The position numbers and the translations under genes are program-made. A DNA stretch of 64,000 nt, taken from NCBI RefSeq assembly GCF_042453785.1, contig NC_091670.1, forward strand, positions 34,483,501 to 34,547,500. Direction: 5' to 3'. The stretch is from Malus domestica (lineage: Eukaryota > Streptophyta > Magnoliopsida > Rosales > Rosaceae). The notes under the pieces were generated by a model. It was given only the letters and a program-made list of their open reading frames with translations. It searched no databases and was not told where the DNA came from. Below, piece after piece: positions 33,716 to 48,805 of the stretch. Positions within the stretch are counted from its first letter, which is position 1; each line of letters begins with the position of its first letter.

Positions 33716-35653
33716 ATGGAGGCAACAATGCCGAAAACGGCTCTAATATGGTCATTCTTCATGGCATTTTGTAGCTTCATCGTAATTCATGTCTACGCAG
33801 AGGACTCTCAAATGGGTTACCGTCAATTTTCCGGTGGCGATTACAATGATCATTTGCGAAAACTGCAAGAGTTCAAGGCTTCACTCACCCGCCACGATTC
33901 GCTTTCTGTTGCACCATCTTCAATCCCACCCTCTCCTAGTCCTAGCCTTATTGTTCCGCCAACGGTAATTCAATCGCTTTGTGCATAAATTTTCGCATTT
34001 TTCTTTGATAATTTGGTTGTTTAATTCTTGGTTAAAATGTTGGGACAGAAGCTTCGTTGTTGAAAAGTATTTGTGATTTGTTAGTCCATGTTGAAAATGG
34101 GTGATGGTTGGTGCAGGGGAGCGCTAGTCCACGTGTTTATCGCGTGACATCGTACGGTGCTGATCCGACGGCGAGCAGAGACAGCAGTGATGCACTTGCT
34201 CAAGCAATGGCAGATGCATTTAGAGGCCCAACTGAAGGGTTCTTGATTGACGGTATTGCCAACCTTGGAGGTGCCCAGATCGATCTTGAGGGTGGCCATT
34301 ATCTGATCAGCAGACCCCTGAGGTTGCCTGGAGCCGGAGTAGGAAATCTTATGGTATGCCCCGATTAACATTATTTTCTTAAAGATTTGATAAAATCCTA
34401 CCATAAAGTTTCCGCGGAATTCCAATACATGCGAGTTATGCCAGATGTTCGTTCTTTGGCTCGCCCTCGGGAATGTACCGAGTCTAATATGTGTTTCCTA
34501 ATTGTTGATCAAATACATATCAACATGATGATATGAATTAAGCGATGTGATTAGGTTTGTGTGATAATTTGAACATTCTTTTTTTATGAAACAGATTCAT
34601 GGAGGAACGTTACGCGCTTCGGACGATTTTCCAGCTGACGGATACCTGATTGATTTATCTCCAACATCATCAGCTAGCAAGAAAGAAGAAACCAAAAAAG
34701 GGAGCTCAATGTCCGCACAGCTTTCTTCATCATCCTACAACTATGAGTACATAACTCTCAAGGACCTACTTTTGAACTCTAACTACAGGGGAGGGGGCAT
34801 TTCAGTCATAAACTCACTTAGGATAAGCATAGACAATTGTTACATAACACATTTCACCACCAATGGAATCCTAGTGCAAAGTGGCCACGAAACTTACATC
34901 CGAAACTCCTTCCTAGGGCAGCACATCACCGCTGGTAGTGATCGCGGTGAAAGAAACTTTTCCGGGACTGCGATTAACCTAATGGGGAATGATAATGCTG
35001 TGACAGATGTGGTGATTTTTTCTGCTGCGGTAGGTATAATGATTTCGGGTCCAGCCAACATACTTTCCGGGGTACATTGCTACAATAAGGCTACCGGATT
35101 TGGGGGCACCGGAATTTATTTGAGATTGCCCGGGTTGACACAAACCCGAATTGTGAATTCGTACATGGACTACAGCGGCATTGTTGCGGAAGATCCGGTG
35201 CAGCTTGATATCTCCAACAGTTTTTTCCTTGGTGAAGCATACATTGTCCTAAAATCAATAAAAGGGGTTGCCAATGGGGTCAATATTGTAAACAACATGT
35301 TTAGTGGGTTCGATAAGGGGGTAGAGATTGTTCAATTGGACCAAAATAATGGGCCTTTCAAAGAGGTTGAACAAGTATATGTGGACAGGAACAATGTGAG
35401 GGGCATGAACACAAAAGGCACAGTTGGAAGGAGGTCTGTGCAAGGCAATGGGAGCTCATGGACCGTAGATTTCAATCCAATTCTACTATTTCCTAACCTT
35501 ATTCGGCATGTCCAATACACGCTGAGCGCCAGCGGCAATGCGTTCCCTAACCATACCTTAAGGAACGTGTCGAATAACCGTGTTGTGATCGAGTCGAATG
35601 TGGCGGCTCCGGCTTCTGTTTTTGTGACAGTTGATCAAGGAGTGGCAAACTGA
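33716..35653 (+). CDS. QRT3: QUARTET3-type polygalacturonase, 3 exons
   Basis: Cleaves pectin of the pollen mother cell wall so that microspores separate; in Arabidopsis it is made in the tapetum and secreted. Exons 33716-33964, 34117-34353 and 34595-35653 join to 1545 bp, 514 residues, with GT-AG introns in phase 0. A signal peptide is visible (ALIWSFFMAFCSFIVIHVYA, cleavage near AEDS), followed by a proline/serine-rich stretch (PSSIPPSPSPSL). A right-handed beta-helix (pectin-lyase fold) region starts at VYRVTSYGADPTASRDSSDA. Conserved QRT3 blocks include IHGGTLRASDDFPADGYLID, SGHETYIRNSFLGQHITAG, GVHCYNKATGFGGTGIYLRL and DGNGTSWTVDFNP-like near the end. It is slightly longer than Arabidopsis QRT3 because of the linker. 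It looks intact. Confidence 0.95.
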
Positions 35654-37107
35654 AGCTAGCTGACCTAAATTTGTGTAAAGATCATTGACTGGACAAATTG
35701 TGAATAGGTTGGGGAAGATGGCAACATTTTGTCATGTTCTTTTTTATCAACTACTCTTTTTTGGTCATGATTTATACTATTCAATTATGCCACGGAATAC
35801 ACACACACACACACACACATATATATGTTGTAGCTTGTAGTAGTAGTTTGAGTCTTTAGAAATACAATACATATACCTCTGTAAGACTTAGGCCACAATT
35901 GCTTTTGTCAAAGCCATATTTTGAATATGGCTCATCGCTGAAATTTGTGCAATAGAAATTGACCAATCAAATAAAAGGAAGGTCTTTTCTGGTTTACTTA
36001 CTAAACTTAAAGTTGCATATGACAATAACATTTCAACACAAGCCAAAACCTGAAATGATTAGAGATGACAACTGGTTGAACATCATTTAGAAACAATTAT
36101 AGAGAGTGTAAAATAAGAGCAATTCATGTGAAATGAAACATGACGTGGAGATGAACCCATTTCATACTCTCTTGAGCAACATGGCTCTGTGACTGTGTAG
36201 ATGTGAACGTGTACACATAATACTTGGGGATTATATGGACAAATGTGAGGTAGAAGTTGCATGGAGTAGGAGCAGAAATGGCCAAAAGTCCAAGCTCTTG
36301 AATAAATAGCGTAACTAATCTTTGTATATGCTGAAGGGGGTTGGCTATTGGTCAGGACTCATTCGTCATTGTCTTTTTTTTTCGTATTTACAAGCGACTT
36401 AGGTGTGGTTCTGGATGCTTGGACAAATATTTTTGAAAACTTATTCGTTCTAATGATTCTACCACATATAAGTGTTGGACTAACCAATTCATAATTAATG
36501 ACTTTATAAGGGATAAAAGTTGGATTTATAAAAAATGAGATAACGATGGATCTGTAATTAGTTTGGCAAAGATTTAATTTGATCATTTTAACCAATTGCC
36601 TAATATTTTTTTAATCATATGAGCTATAAGTAACCTTAGACAAAGAAAAACGTTAGAAAGAAAGAGTACACCTATTACTATTAGCGATTGATGGACTTTC
36701 CAAATAAAAGCATATAGTCTTTAAGGTTAGTTTTGAAGATCTATTGAGAGATTGTAATTCAAGTAGTTGATGTTTGTATTTTCAAATAAAAAAATTAAGA
36801 ATAAAATCGAACATCTAATTACTAATAAGCCAATTGAATTGTATTCGTCTCTACCCATGAATTATCGTTGTTGCATAATGTGTTTGTATTTTTGTAAGTG
36901 AGTTTTTTAAAGCAAAAATCAAGCAAATTAACTTATGCTAAATTCTAAACCATATATAGAGTGTTTTAAATTCAGAAAATTTCAAGATTTAAAAAAAAAA
37001 AAAAAAATTATGCCATGAACTTTGTGTATTTATATAGTGTTCAAATCCATGAGGCGAATCGGTTGAAATGGAACAAAAATGAGTGATTTATTGTATTTGA
37101 CAAGTAT
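35654..37107. other. Intergenic, with an (AC)n microsatellite
   Basis: The 3' flank of the polygalacturonase gene. An (AC)n run at about 35799-35818 passes into (TA)n. No gene is supported. Confidence 0.5.
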
Positions 37108-37559
37108 TGTCACATCCCGGTCCGGGCCCCCATCACATCTCGGGCTCGACTCTGCCGTAACACGATATTGTCCGCTTTGAGCCCCAACCACGTCCTCACG
37201 GTTTTGTTTCTGGGAACTCACACGAGAATTTTCCAGTGGGTCACCCATCCTGGGATTGCTCTCGCTCGAACTCGCTTAACTTCGGGTTCCACACATCCTG
37301 GGCTCGACTCCGCCATAGCATGATATTGTCTACTTTGGGCCCTGACCACACCCTCACGGTTTTGTTTATAGGAACTCACACTAGAACTTCCCAGTGGATC
37401 ACCCATCCTGGGATTGCTCTCGCGTGAACTCACTTAACTTCGGAGTTCTGATGGAACCCGAAGCCAGTGAGATCCCAAAAGACCTCGTGCAAGGTAGAGA
37501 TGAGAATATATATATAAGGCTTACATGATCCACTCCTCTGAATGATGTAGGATATTACA
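37108..37559 (-). mobile_element. Solo Cassandra LTR with duplicated 5S-like half
   Basis: On the minus strand it starts TGTAATATCCTACATCATTC and ends GGGATGTGACA. It carries a 5S rRNA-like segment: GAACTCCGAAGTTAAGTGAG, then GAGAGCAATCCCAGGATGGG and TGATCCACTGGGAAG. The target-site duplication AGTAT (37103-37107 and 37560-37564) is perfect. No internal region or second LTR remains. About 158 bp, including the 3' half of the 5S-like domain, is tandemly duplicated (37142-37299 and 37300-37457). Cassandra is a TRIM family whose LTRs contain 5S-derived polymerase III promoter sequence. Confidence 0.9.
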
Positions 37560-37564
37560 AGTAT

Positions 37565-39200
37565 GCTTGCGATAAAAATGAGTAAACTTTGTCTAAACCA
37601 TAAACCCTATTTGTCATAAGTCAAAACACGATGTAGTGGTGATGATGGTGTTTGGCATATTTAAAACGATTCCCACTAATGTCACAATAATAGTTTTGGG
37701 ACTTTGTACTTTAAACGTGTGTACTAATGGACTTTGGATCCTCTGGACATTAGTGTCCAGGGCTTAAGAATCAAGAAATCCAAGTCTTTAGTTTGGATGC
37801 ATAAATTAATCATCTATCGCTTGTAATATTGGACAATGATTAATATAAAATGAGAACAATATGAGATTTATACAGGTACTTTATATTTTTGGCACAATAT
37901 TTTTTAATAATATTAGCATGAAATTAATGTTAAATTATGAAGTCACATAGAATTTATAAAGAATTTTTATTTCTCTCTAGAAAAATATATGACAAGCCTG
38001 AGGCTCACGGGGAGTGGACACGAGATGTTATTTGTTGGATTTTAATGGATTGGCCAGTTAATTGTCAGGCTTGGCTGAATTACAAAGGCAACTACCCTAT
38101 TTAGAATACTGTAAAAAAAAATTTAAAAAAAAAATTAAATTTTTTAATGATAAATGGAAAAGGACTTGGGTCTAAATTTGTTGAGGCTGGGAAATGGAGT
38201 TGCCCAGAAGCATGCTTGCAGACTTGCAGCTTTCATACGACATGCAGACAGTTTTGAAAACGGGATTAGCAATCTCATAGTTTTTTAGGGGTTTCGCTAA
38301 AATCGGCTAATCCCATGGTTAGTCGAGGCGGGTGAAAGTTAGTGCCATTAAAGTTAGCCCCAGTGGGAACCAAACATGGGACTGAACTAACCCTTAGTCT
38401 AGTCCAATATAGTGAGAGTTAGCAAGGCCAAACAAACGCCCCCTTAATTTACATTTCCAAAATAACTTGAAAACTACTTTTGGAAAGATTTTGTAGTGTG
38501 TCCAAAACACAAGTTAGAACCACATGCCATTATATAATTAAAAAAAGTTTTTTTTCAAGTGTTCCTTCAATTTTATAATGATTTGCGGTGTCTTGCCCCA
38601 TGCCCAAACACATTGAAAAATCTCTCCACTACTTTCAAGTTGGTGGGAAACAATCAATCAACCAATAGGAAGGTTTCTTTTGGTTAGACCATAGAGAGAT
38701 ATGCCCTTGCATACCTTTAAAGCGCATTAAACAAAAGAGAAGAAGATAGTGGATTGCCAAGTAAGCATATCCAATCATGCCACCATTTTCCTCATCCATC
38801 ATTTTACTCTCCACACCCTCCATTAATTGATGGACCATTTTTCTTGTAGAACAATATTTGGCTCCAAATCATTGTCCAGTACACATATACTTAAGTTACA
38901 AAAGAAAAGTTTATATACACATGTCAAATTTAATTTTTTTTGTATCAAAATATAACTTCTTCATATAACGAACCAAGTGTTTTCCGTTTATCCTAAATCA
39001 TATTACTCTTCACCTCCATTAACTAAGCCTTAGCCTCTTCTCTCTTTTTCCTCAAATTTACGTTCCCCTTCAGCATGTACTATCAAAACTATGTGCATGC
39101 CCCTTTTCTCTACTAATTAAACTTCTATCTCCACCATCCCCACTACTACTCTCAAAAGCTTCCAATTTTTCTCCACCACTTCAGTTTCATCTCTATCTCG
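37565..39200. other. Intergenic with a MITE-like tail; promoter of the RING gene
   Basis: GGCCAAACAAACGCCCCC at about 38427-38444 resembles a terminal end of plant MITEs; a left partner was not settled. The last 200 bases are pyrimidine-rich leader-like sequence before the RING-H2 gene. No other gene is supported. Confidence 0.4.
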
Positions 39201-39737
39201 ATGGCTCAAACATCCCCTCCTCCAATTCCTTCAGTGCCTCCAATTCCCAGTCCCATCTCAATAAGAACACTTTGTGATCAAAACCCTAATCATGATCAAT
39301 TCCAACCCATTCATCATCTCAATTTTATGGTCATCTTGGCAGCAATTTTGTGTGCCCTTGTGTGTGTTCTTGGTATCAATTCCATGTTGCACTGCGTTTT
39401 TCAATGCGCAAGTCGTGCCGTCATTGAACCGGTCGAATGGGTAGCTTCACGCCGGCTTAATTCAGGCCTAAAGAAGAAGGAAATGGTGGCTTTGCCTACT
39501 TCAACTTACGCTGATTCAGGTACTACTTCTCCATCTTCGTCGTCTTCAGGCTGCGCTATTTGTTTGGCTGATTTTTCTGATGGGGACAAGTTAAGGGTGC
39601 TGCCCAAGTGCAACCATCGGTTTCATGTTGCCTGCATTGACAAGTGGTTGCTCTGCCACTCTTCTTGTCCGACTTGCCGACATCGGCTCAAGTCCAGTGA
39701 CTGCATGCCCTCTCTTTCTGAGATTGTCACAGCCTAA
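39201..39737 (+). CDS. ATL-family RING-H2 E3 ubiquitin ligase
   Basis: 178 residues, single exon, as is usual for ATL genes. A proline-rich N-terminus is followed by one transmembrane helix (about 43-68, [20 protein letters not shown]). A basic segment and a GLD-like region follow ([15 protein letters not shown]). The RING-H2 finger is [20 protein letters not shown] with [20 protein letters not shown] and TCR. All eight zinc ligands are present, and so is the tryptophan after the sixth ligand (KW) that contacts E2 enzymes. It would act as a membrane-anchored ligase passing ubiquitin from E2 to unknown targets. It resembles the short ATL members; I do not assign a number. Confidence 0.92.
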   Translation: MAQTSPPPIPSVPPIPSPISIRTLCDQNPNHDQFQPIHHLNFMVILAAILCALVCVLGINSMLHCVFQCASRAVIEPVEWVASRRLNSGLKKKEMVALPTSTYADSGTTSPSSSSSGCAICLADFSDGDKLRVLPKCNHRFHVACIDKWLLCHSSCPTCRHRLKSSDCMPSLSEIVTA

Positions 39738-40028
39738 GAGACTCAATAAGAGAAGTACGTCATCAGCTTAGTTGAGTTGCAGATGGGATAGTACGTCATC
39801 AGCTTAGTTGAGTTGCAGATGGGATATGAACCTGCAGAAACTCATGAATTTGTATTAGGGTTTCATATTAGTATCCGGTTTTACTACTTTATCTTCCTAT
39901 ATATCCTATTAGGGTTCATATCATATGGAGTTACGAACATGGAGGAGTTTTGAAGCATGCAAACTATATTATTAAATGTTCTAGTTTTGGTATCGCCATA
40001 TTTCACTTTCATGTGTGTGTGTAAAACA
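39738..40028. repeat. 3' flank of the RING gene with a short tandem duplication
   Basis: GTACGTCATCAGCTTAGTTG, followed by AGTTGCAGATGGGATA, occurs twice in tandem (39755-39790 and 39791-39826), probably inside the 3' UTR. Confidence 0.7.
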
Positions 40029-40037
40029 TTAACTTAT

Positions 40038-40431
40038 GAGTAAATTGTAGCAATGGTTTTTCAATTTTAATTCAATTTGAGCAATGGTCTCTCAACTAAA
40101 AATTCATTATCATCGGTCTCTCAACTCATCAAAACGTGCAGCTATAGTCCGTCAACTAAAAATCAATTACCAATGGTCCCTTAATTTTAATCCAACTGGA
40201 GAAATGATCCCTCAATTTTAACCCAATTGGAGAAATGATATCCCAACTTTAACCCAATTGTAGCAATGGTCATTCCAACATAACTCATTTTGACAAAATT
40301 CTGACGAAGTTGACAAAAAGGAGCATAGCTACACGTTTTGATGGGTTGAGAGACCAACGGTAATGAATTTTAATTAATGGACCATTACTCTAATTTGATT
40401 AAAGTTGAAAGACTATTACTATAATTTATTC
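40038..40431. mobile_element. Mutator-like MITE
   Basis: Ends pair as GAGTAAATTGTAGCAATGGT (left) and GAATAAATTATAGTAATAGT (reverse complement of right). A perfect 9-bp target-site duplication TTAACTTAT flanks it (40029-40037 and 40432-40440), the size made by Mutator transposases. The interior repeats CAATGGTC.CTCAA-type motifs. 394 bp, no coding capacity. Confidence 0.85.
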
Positions 40432-40440
40432 TTAACTTAT

Positions 40441-41823
40441 TAATTGACTTTATATAATAAAAACTATGGGAGCTCTAATTTTTTTTTAGGGTGAGTGCGG
40501 ACAATAATGTGAAAGGCATTAAAATTAAAATTACAACTCACACTTAACAAAGCTACTTTTGGCACCTTTAAATCTTTGTCCAGACTCAGCGTATATTTTT
40601 GGGAGTTTTAACGAAACACTCATAGTACTGTTCAATTTTAACGTTAATGACATTTTTACTCTAAAAAGTCACCATGGTACTATTCACTTACAACATTTTT
40701 TTGTCCTTTTGATTAAAACTTAAAGTTTTCAAGCCTTTTTTCATTAGTTTTCCTTATATTTTTTAGCGTTCAGCAAATTTTGTTTACAAAGTCTCCCAAG
40801 CATTATCTTTTTTTAGAAATGTTAAAGAGACTTTTTGAGAAGTAAGACTCTCTATGAACCCTATGCTACCTTATGTTTTTAATATAATATTTTATAATAT
40901 TAGCACGAGAATTAACTTTAAAATATGAACCTGTGAGGTAGTAGAGAATCCATAAAAAGTCTCACTTTAAAAGAGTCATTAGCATTTCCCTATATTTTTT
41001 CCTGATGTGCAAAAAGTTACTCGATTAGATAAATGTTAATGGCCTTATGTTTTGTACAAGTGAGAGTGAGGACAAAGAAGTTTAAATCAGCACCTCAAGT
41101 GAAGTGGTCATATGAAATACGTTAAATCAATTGAGCCACAAATTTTTAGTGAAATACGTTACTTGGTCTACTAACACTCTATCTCTACCTTATTAAAAGA
41201 GGTCATGAATTCGAAAAACATGAATCGACAAACGTTGACAAATAGAAAAACAATTGTTTTTAATATGATTTTATTAGTGCTGCTGAAGCCACCAGCACTA
41301 GAATTTCGTCAGCTCTCAAGGACAAGCCGCTGCACTTCACTCCCCATGTGATAGACTCAAAGAGGTGAAGGGATCACATTACCCCACAAATGATGAAAGA
41401 AGAGAAGAACAAGACATGTCCCAGTTTCGTTATGTTAAATTTGCAAGGAAACCTATCCAGTATTTGGTTTTTGCTAGATAGATATTGTAAAAAGCATCCA
41501 ATATGTAGTGATTGGTGGGATCACCCTCATCTGATGTGCGAGATTCCGAAACAAGAAACCGAAAAAGAAAAAGCCATTAATTTGTGGAAACTCGAACGAT
41601 TTTGCACTAATTTGTGATCTTCATAAAGATTTTGTGTCAACTACATCAAACAAGCAACTATTGAAACGAAATGACAGAACACTAACAATTGAATTTTGGC
41701 TGTTTCACAAACTGAAGTCATATAATCAAGGAACCTAATGCTATGGACTTCTTAGTTAGTTCTACATTAATACAACGGATAAGTATTCCAGCTCCTAAGC
41801 AATTGACAGCAACAGAAGCAAAT
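40441..41823. other. Intergenic / 3' flank of the CCT gene
   Basis: No supported gene. The right end is the 3' UTR of the minus-strand cytidylyltransferase gene. Confidence 0.4.
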
Positions 41824-44889
<3,066 letters not shown>

Positions 44890-45230
44890 CTCTGCCTCTC
44901 TCAGTCTCTCTCTCAACTGCAAATTCTTTGGGTTTTTGCAAAATTGGTTCTCACACAGAAAGCAGGGAGCTTCACAGCCCCTCTCTCTCTCCCTCTCCCT
45001 CTCCCTCTCAAGGACCACAGCAGTTGGAGTCTTCTGCGTTAACGTACAACGGTACAAGTACTCTTCTACGCAGGTTTCTATTCAAGAACTCGGGTGTAAC
45101 GAGGATAATTGATTATTTGTATCCGCCCGCTAACGTTGTCTTGACGGTTATCCTACATCCAAAAATCAGTTATTTTTTATTGTCCTTTTTTTTTTTTTAA
45201 TACAAACGCAGTTCGATACGAATGCGTCAC

Positions 45231-45630
45231 CACTGGCGGATTCATGTAGGGACCGGGGGTTCCGGGATCCTTCGGAAACTCGAAGAAACACTTATGATCG
45301 ACCTTCTGAACCCTCCAATAATTTGGGCAGGTGCAATGGAGAGGCTTGTTGCCTCCATGGAATTGGGCAGGTGCAATGGAGAGGCTTGTTGCCTCCATGG
45401 ATGTGCAGGCAACTGTGCTTATAACAAAGAAAAAGAAGAGGTTTTTAATTTTTGCTGAGGAAAATTTGTTGGTTTTATTACCCTTAAGATAAAACTTGAT
45501 TTATTCAATGAACCAAATTCAGTAGAAAATAGTGATATGGAACCACATTAGTCTAATATATATATATATATTTTTTTTTTTTGAGTTTTTATGTTGGGAC
45601 CCCCATCTTGAAAACCTGGATCTGCCATTG
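45231..45630. mobile_element. hAT-type MITE upstream of CCT
   Basis: 400 bp. The left end CACTGGCGGATTCATG pairs with the right end (reverse complement CAATGGCAGATCCAGG). Perfect 8-bp target-site duplication TGCGTCAC (45223-45230 and 45631-45638). A 40-bp unit (GGGCAGGTGCAATGGAGAGG and onward) is tandemly doubled at 45321-45400. No transposase. Confidence 0.9.
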
Positions 45631-45658
45631 TGCGTCACAACTTCATATTTCATTAACA

Positions 45659-45715
45659 AATATATATATATATATATATAACTATATATATATATATAAC
45701 TATATATATATGAGA
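45659..45715. repeat. (TA)n microsatellite
   Basis: Interrupted TA repeats between the hAT MITE and the Copia element. Confidence 0.9.
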
Positions 45716-46278
45716 TGGATATGTGGTATTATTATCTTTTATATAGTTTTTGACATGTTGCAGTCCTATTAGATTAGAAATATAATTGTGTAAATCTCAG
45801 TAGATATGAGAATGTATCTTATATTTCTATTAGGAGTATATTACTTATTAAATGTTGTAATCCTAAAGGGTAAGGAATTAACATTCCTTACTATTATAAA
45901 TAAAGGCACAATAGGGTAGAATAACACACACCCACAATTACACATCTATATCTTCTCTCTACTATTGCCGCACCTCCCTCTCTCTCTATGACCTCCGTAA
46001 TCGTGTAGTAAATTATGCCTACAACACGTTATTAGCATGCTCTTTACGTTGGGCTAACAAGAGAATTTATTCTTCAATCAGGAGAGTTTTACATTTTAAT
46101 CATTCTTTTTATGATTAATTTATTATTTTATTGAAATTATCTACATGCTATTTATTCAATTTAATTTTTCTGTGTTGAACGTGATACAACACATTGGAGA
46201 TGCAATTCCTGCTTTATGAGAAGGATATTCTACAAATTCAAAGGTTTTTGTAGTTTTCTGCCAATTAGGTACGCTTAA

Positions 46279-48677
46279 TGACACATCCCGACTCGAATTG
46301 TCCACTAGGACTCCGAATCGAGTTGTGATGGCCGACACCTAAAAGGTGACGAAGCCATTAAGTGTAACGATGTGGAATATGTGAATAAATTTAAACCTAG
46401 AAGTGCCTAAATACGAGAGTGCGTTGGAGGAGGGAATGAACCCATTTCACAAGTGACGTCAGAATATAAGTAAAGCACAGTAAAATGGATTGAAAATCAT
46501 ACCATCAAAGGTAATCTCCAATACCAAGATTTGCCGCGAATCCTCGTCAATACGAAAACTCTACTACTAGGACCTGGAGGGAAAAAAAAAAGAATGAGTG
46601 GGCCTGAAGAATAAGCTTTAATAAAGACCTTCTAAACGTTATAACCCCTCACTGTAATACCTGTATAGTTTCCAGAAAATCATACTACGTAAAAGTATGA
46701 AATCAAATGTAAATCAACAGTAAATCCAAGAATATTCCAAATCACTACATATCGGCAGCAGCATAATAAAATCAGGTACTCATCAATTTATGATAACACA
46801 TGAGTCGGAGTTGCCTAATGCAACATGTACGACAGTGTCGGAGTTGCCTATTACACAAATATAGTCATACCATAACTCAATCATTTCAAATAACACCATA
46901 AACGCACCTGAACTTACCTGCACGTCCCGCGTTCACCTTAGCACTTCAAAGCATTCACAACAATTATATGTAGATAATATGCATATGGATATGCCATGAT
47001 GCAATCTAAAACTCAAACATATCATATTATTTTATAATATATAAGTATATATATGACATGGCATAAAATGCATAAATCAATTTAAAAACATTTGTGGAAC
47101 TATCAATTATATATATACGATAAAAGGGAAAAGACCCACTCACCTAAGGTTCATGCTATGACTCCCTAGCACGAATATTGAGACGTCACGAACGATCATC
47201 ACCTAGAGAAAATATTCAGTCACATCTCAGAACTTTTATCAATAGAACACTTAACGTACATAAAACACATCCCAATGACGTTCTAGAATGGTTTGAGACT
47301 CATTGATCAAAAGTCAACCATCGGTCAAAGATCAACGATAGAGTCCACAACCCTACATAACTCAATCTGGAAGATCTGCATCTCGGATTTCTGATCCGTA
47401 ACTTTTAAAGATCCACATTATACTTCTAGGACATCATACTAAAGTTTCATTACGATCCAACGGTTGAATCTCCGCCAATTGCCAATTCAAGTGGCGGTTA
47501 ATATTATATTTTATGAACTTACAAATCCAATTTGGGAAGATTCATACGTCAGATTCCCAATCCATAAGTTTCTAATATCCTCAAATATTACATACTATAA
47601 TGTACTAAAGTTTGGTGACGATCCAACCGTTGGATCGTCAATTCACATAATGTTCAAGTAGCGGTCTTTAACAAAACTATTTTTAAACGATGAGATTTCA
47701 TCAATCGGACTTCACCTATGGAATTGGGGTGTCAAACTTAGTTTAGGAAGGTCAGGGGATGACTCAACTCACGCGCCTCCGCCACGCACCGCTGCACACG
47801 TCGGTCGGTCACCCTGATTAGCTAGAAAATTCAACTATCTCCAAAAATTCTCAAATTTTACAGAAATGAAGATCTCAAAAAAGTAGAGCAAGTTTTATAC
47901 CTGTGACCAAGTCTAATTTGGCCGGGAAAGGCTCCAATATCACTTAAACCCGCCAGAACCCTAAAATGGGTGAACTTCGATTCTCCTTCCTTGGTGTTCC
48001 AACGACTCTACCACTGGTTGGGTCTTGTTCCTATGTCCAAGGGAAGTTGATTAAGGGTAGTTTTAGATGGTGGAACTTGCCGGATCGGAGGAATCACTGG
48101 CGAGCACCTCCGGTGCTCCGATGGAGTTCCTCACGGTTTTGGACATAAAAACCCTCAAGTGTAGGTGGAGATGGTAGATGGAAGGTTATGGAAGAGATTG
48201 CAGGTGATGGATGGTAGAGTTTCACCTAAAAAATGGATGAGATTGGCCGCAATTCACACCGGTTCGAAATCGGGTTGCTACGCATGGATGGGTCGACGGG
48301 AAAGGGTGGTTCTTTCTCACCCTTCATGATTAGTCCCTCATTTTATCCTCTTTTCTAATTGGTCCTTAGTTTCATTTAAATTGATTGGTCCTTTATTCCC
48401 TTGTTGAAATCTCATTGGCTTCCTTCCCACAAGATGGGAGCTCAAATTATTTAACTAACTTTAAATAATCAATTTCAAACATCTGTAACTATACCGTTAT
48501 TATCCGGACTCAGAAACGGCTTTCGCCTACACGTTCGTAGCTTCAAAATCTATTCTGAAACATTAATTGTGACTTCGAACAGTCAACGAAAGTTAAACAT
48601 CCTCGCCTCTAAGGGTATTTTCGTAAAATCACTACTTTAAAATTTATAAAACTTAAAATTTGGGACAAGATGTCACA
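46279..48677. mobile_element. Probable solo LTR inserted in the Copia element
   Basis: About 2.4 kb of non-coding sequence beginning TGACACATCCCGACTCG and ending GGGACAAGATGTCACA, flanked by near-matching 5-mers CTTAA and CTAAA. Inside, GATCCAACGGTTG-type motifs recur. Composition and length fit a long Gypsy LTR, but boundaries and class are inferred. Confidence 0.4.
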
Positions 48678-48764
48678 CTAAAAATGAAGTAAGATATTTG
48701 AAACGACCTTGAAGCATGAAAACATTTCCCATGATGCATGAACCCCTTACATTTATATTTACCT

Positions 48765-48805
<41 letters not shown>

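Noticed and set aside
37212..37480. Functional 5S rRNA gene
   Set aside because: Only partial 5S-like domains inside a Cassandra LTR, with many substitutions and the LTR's own target-site duplication.
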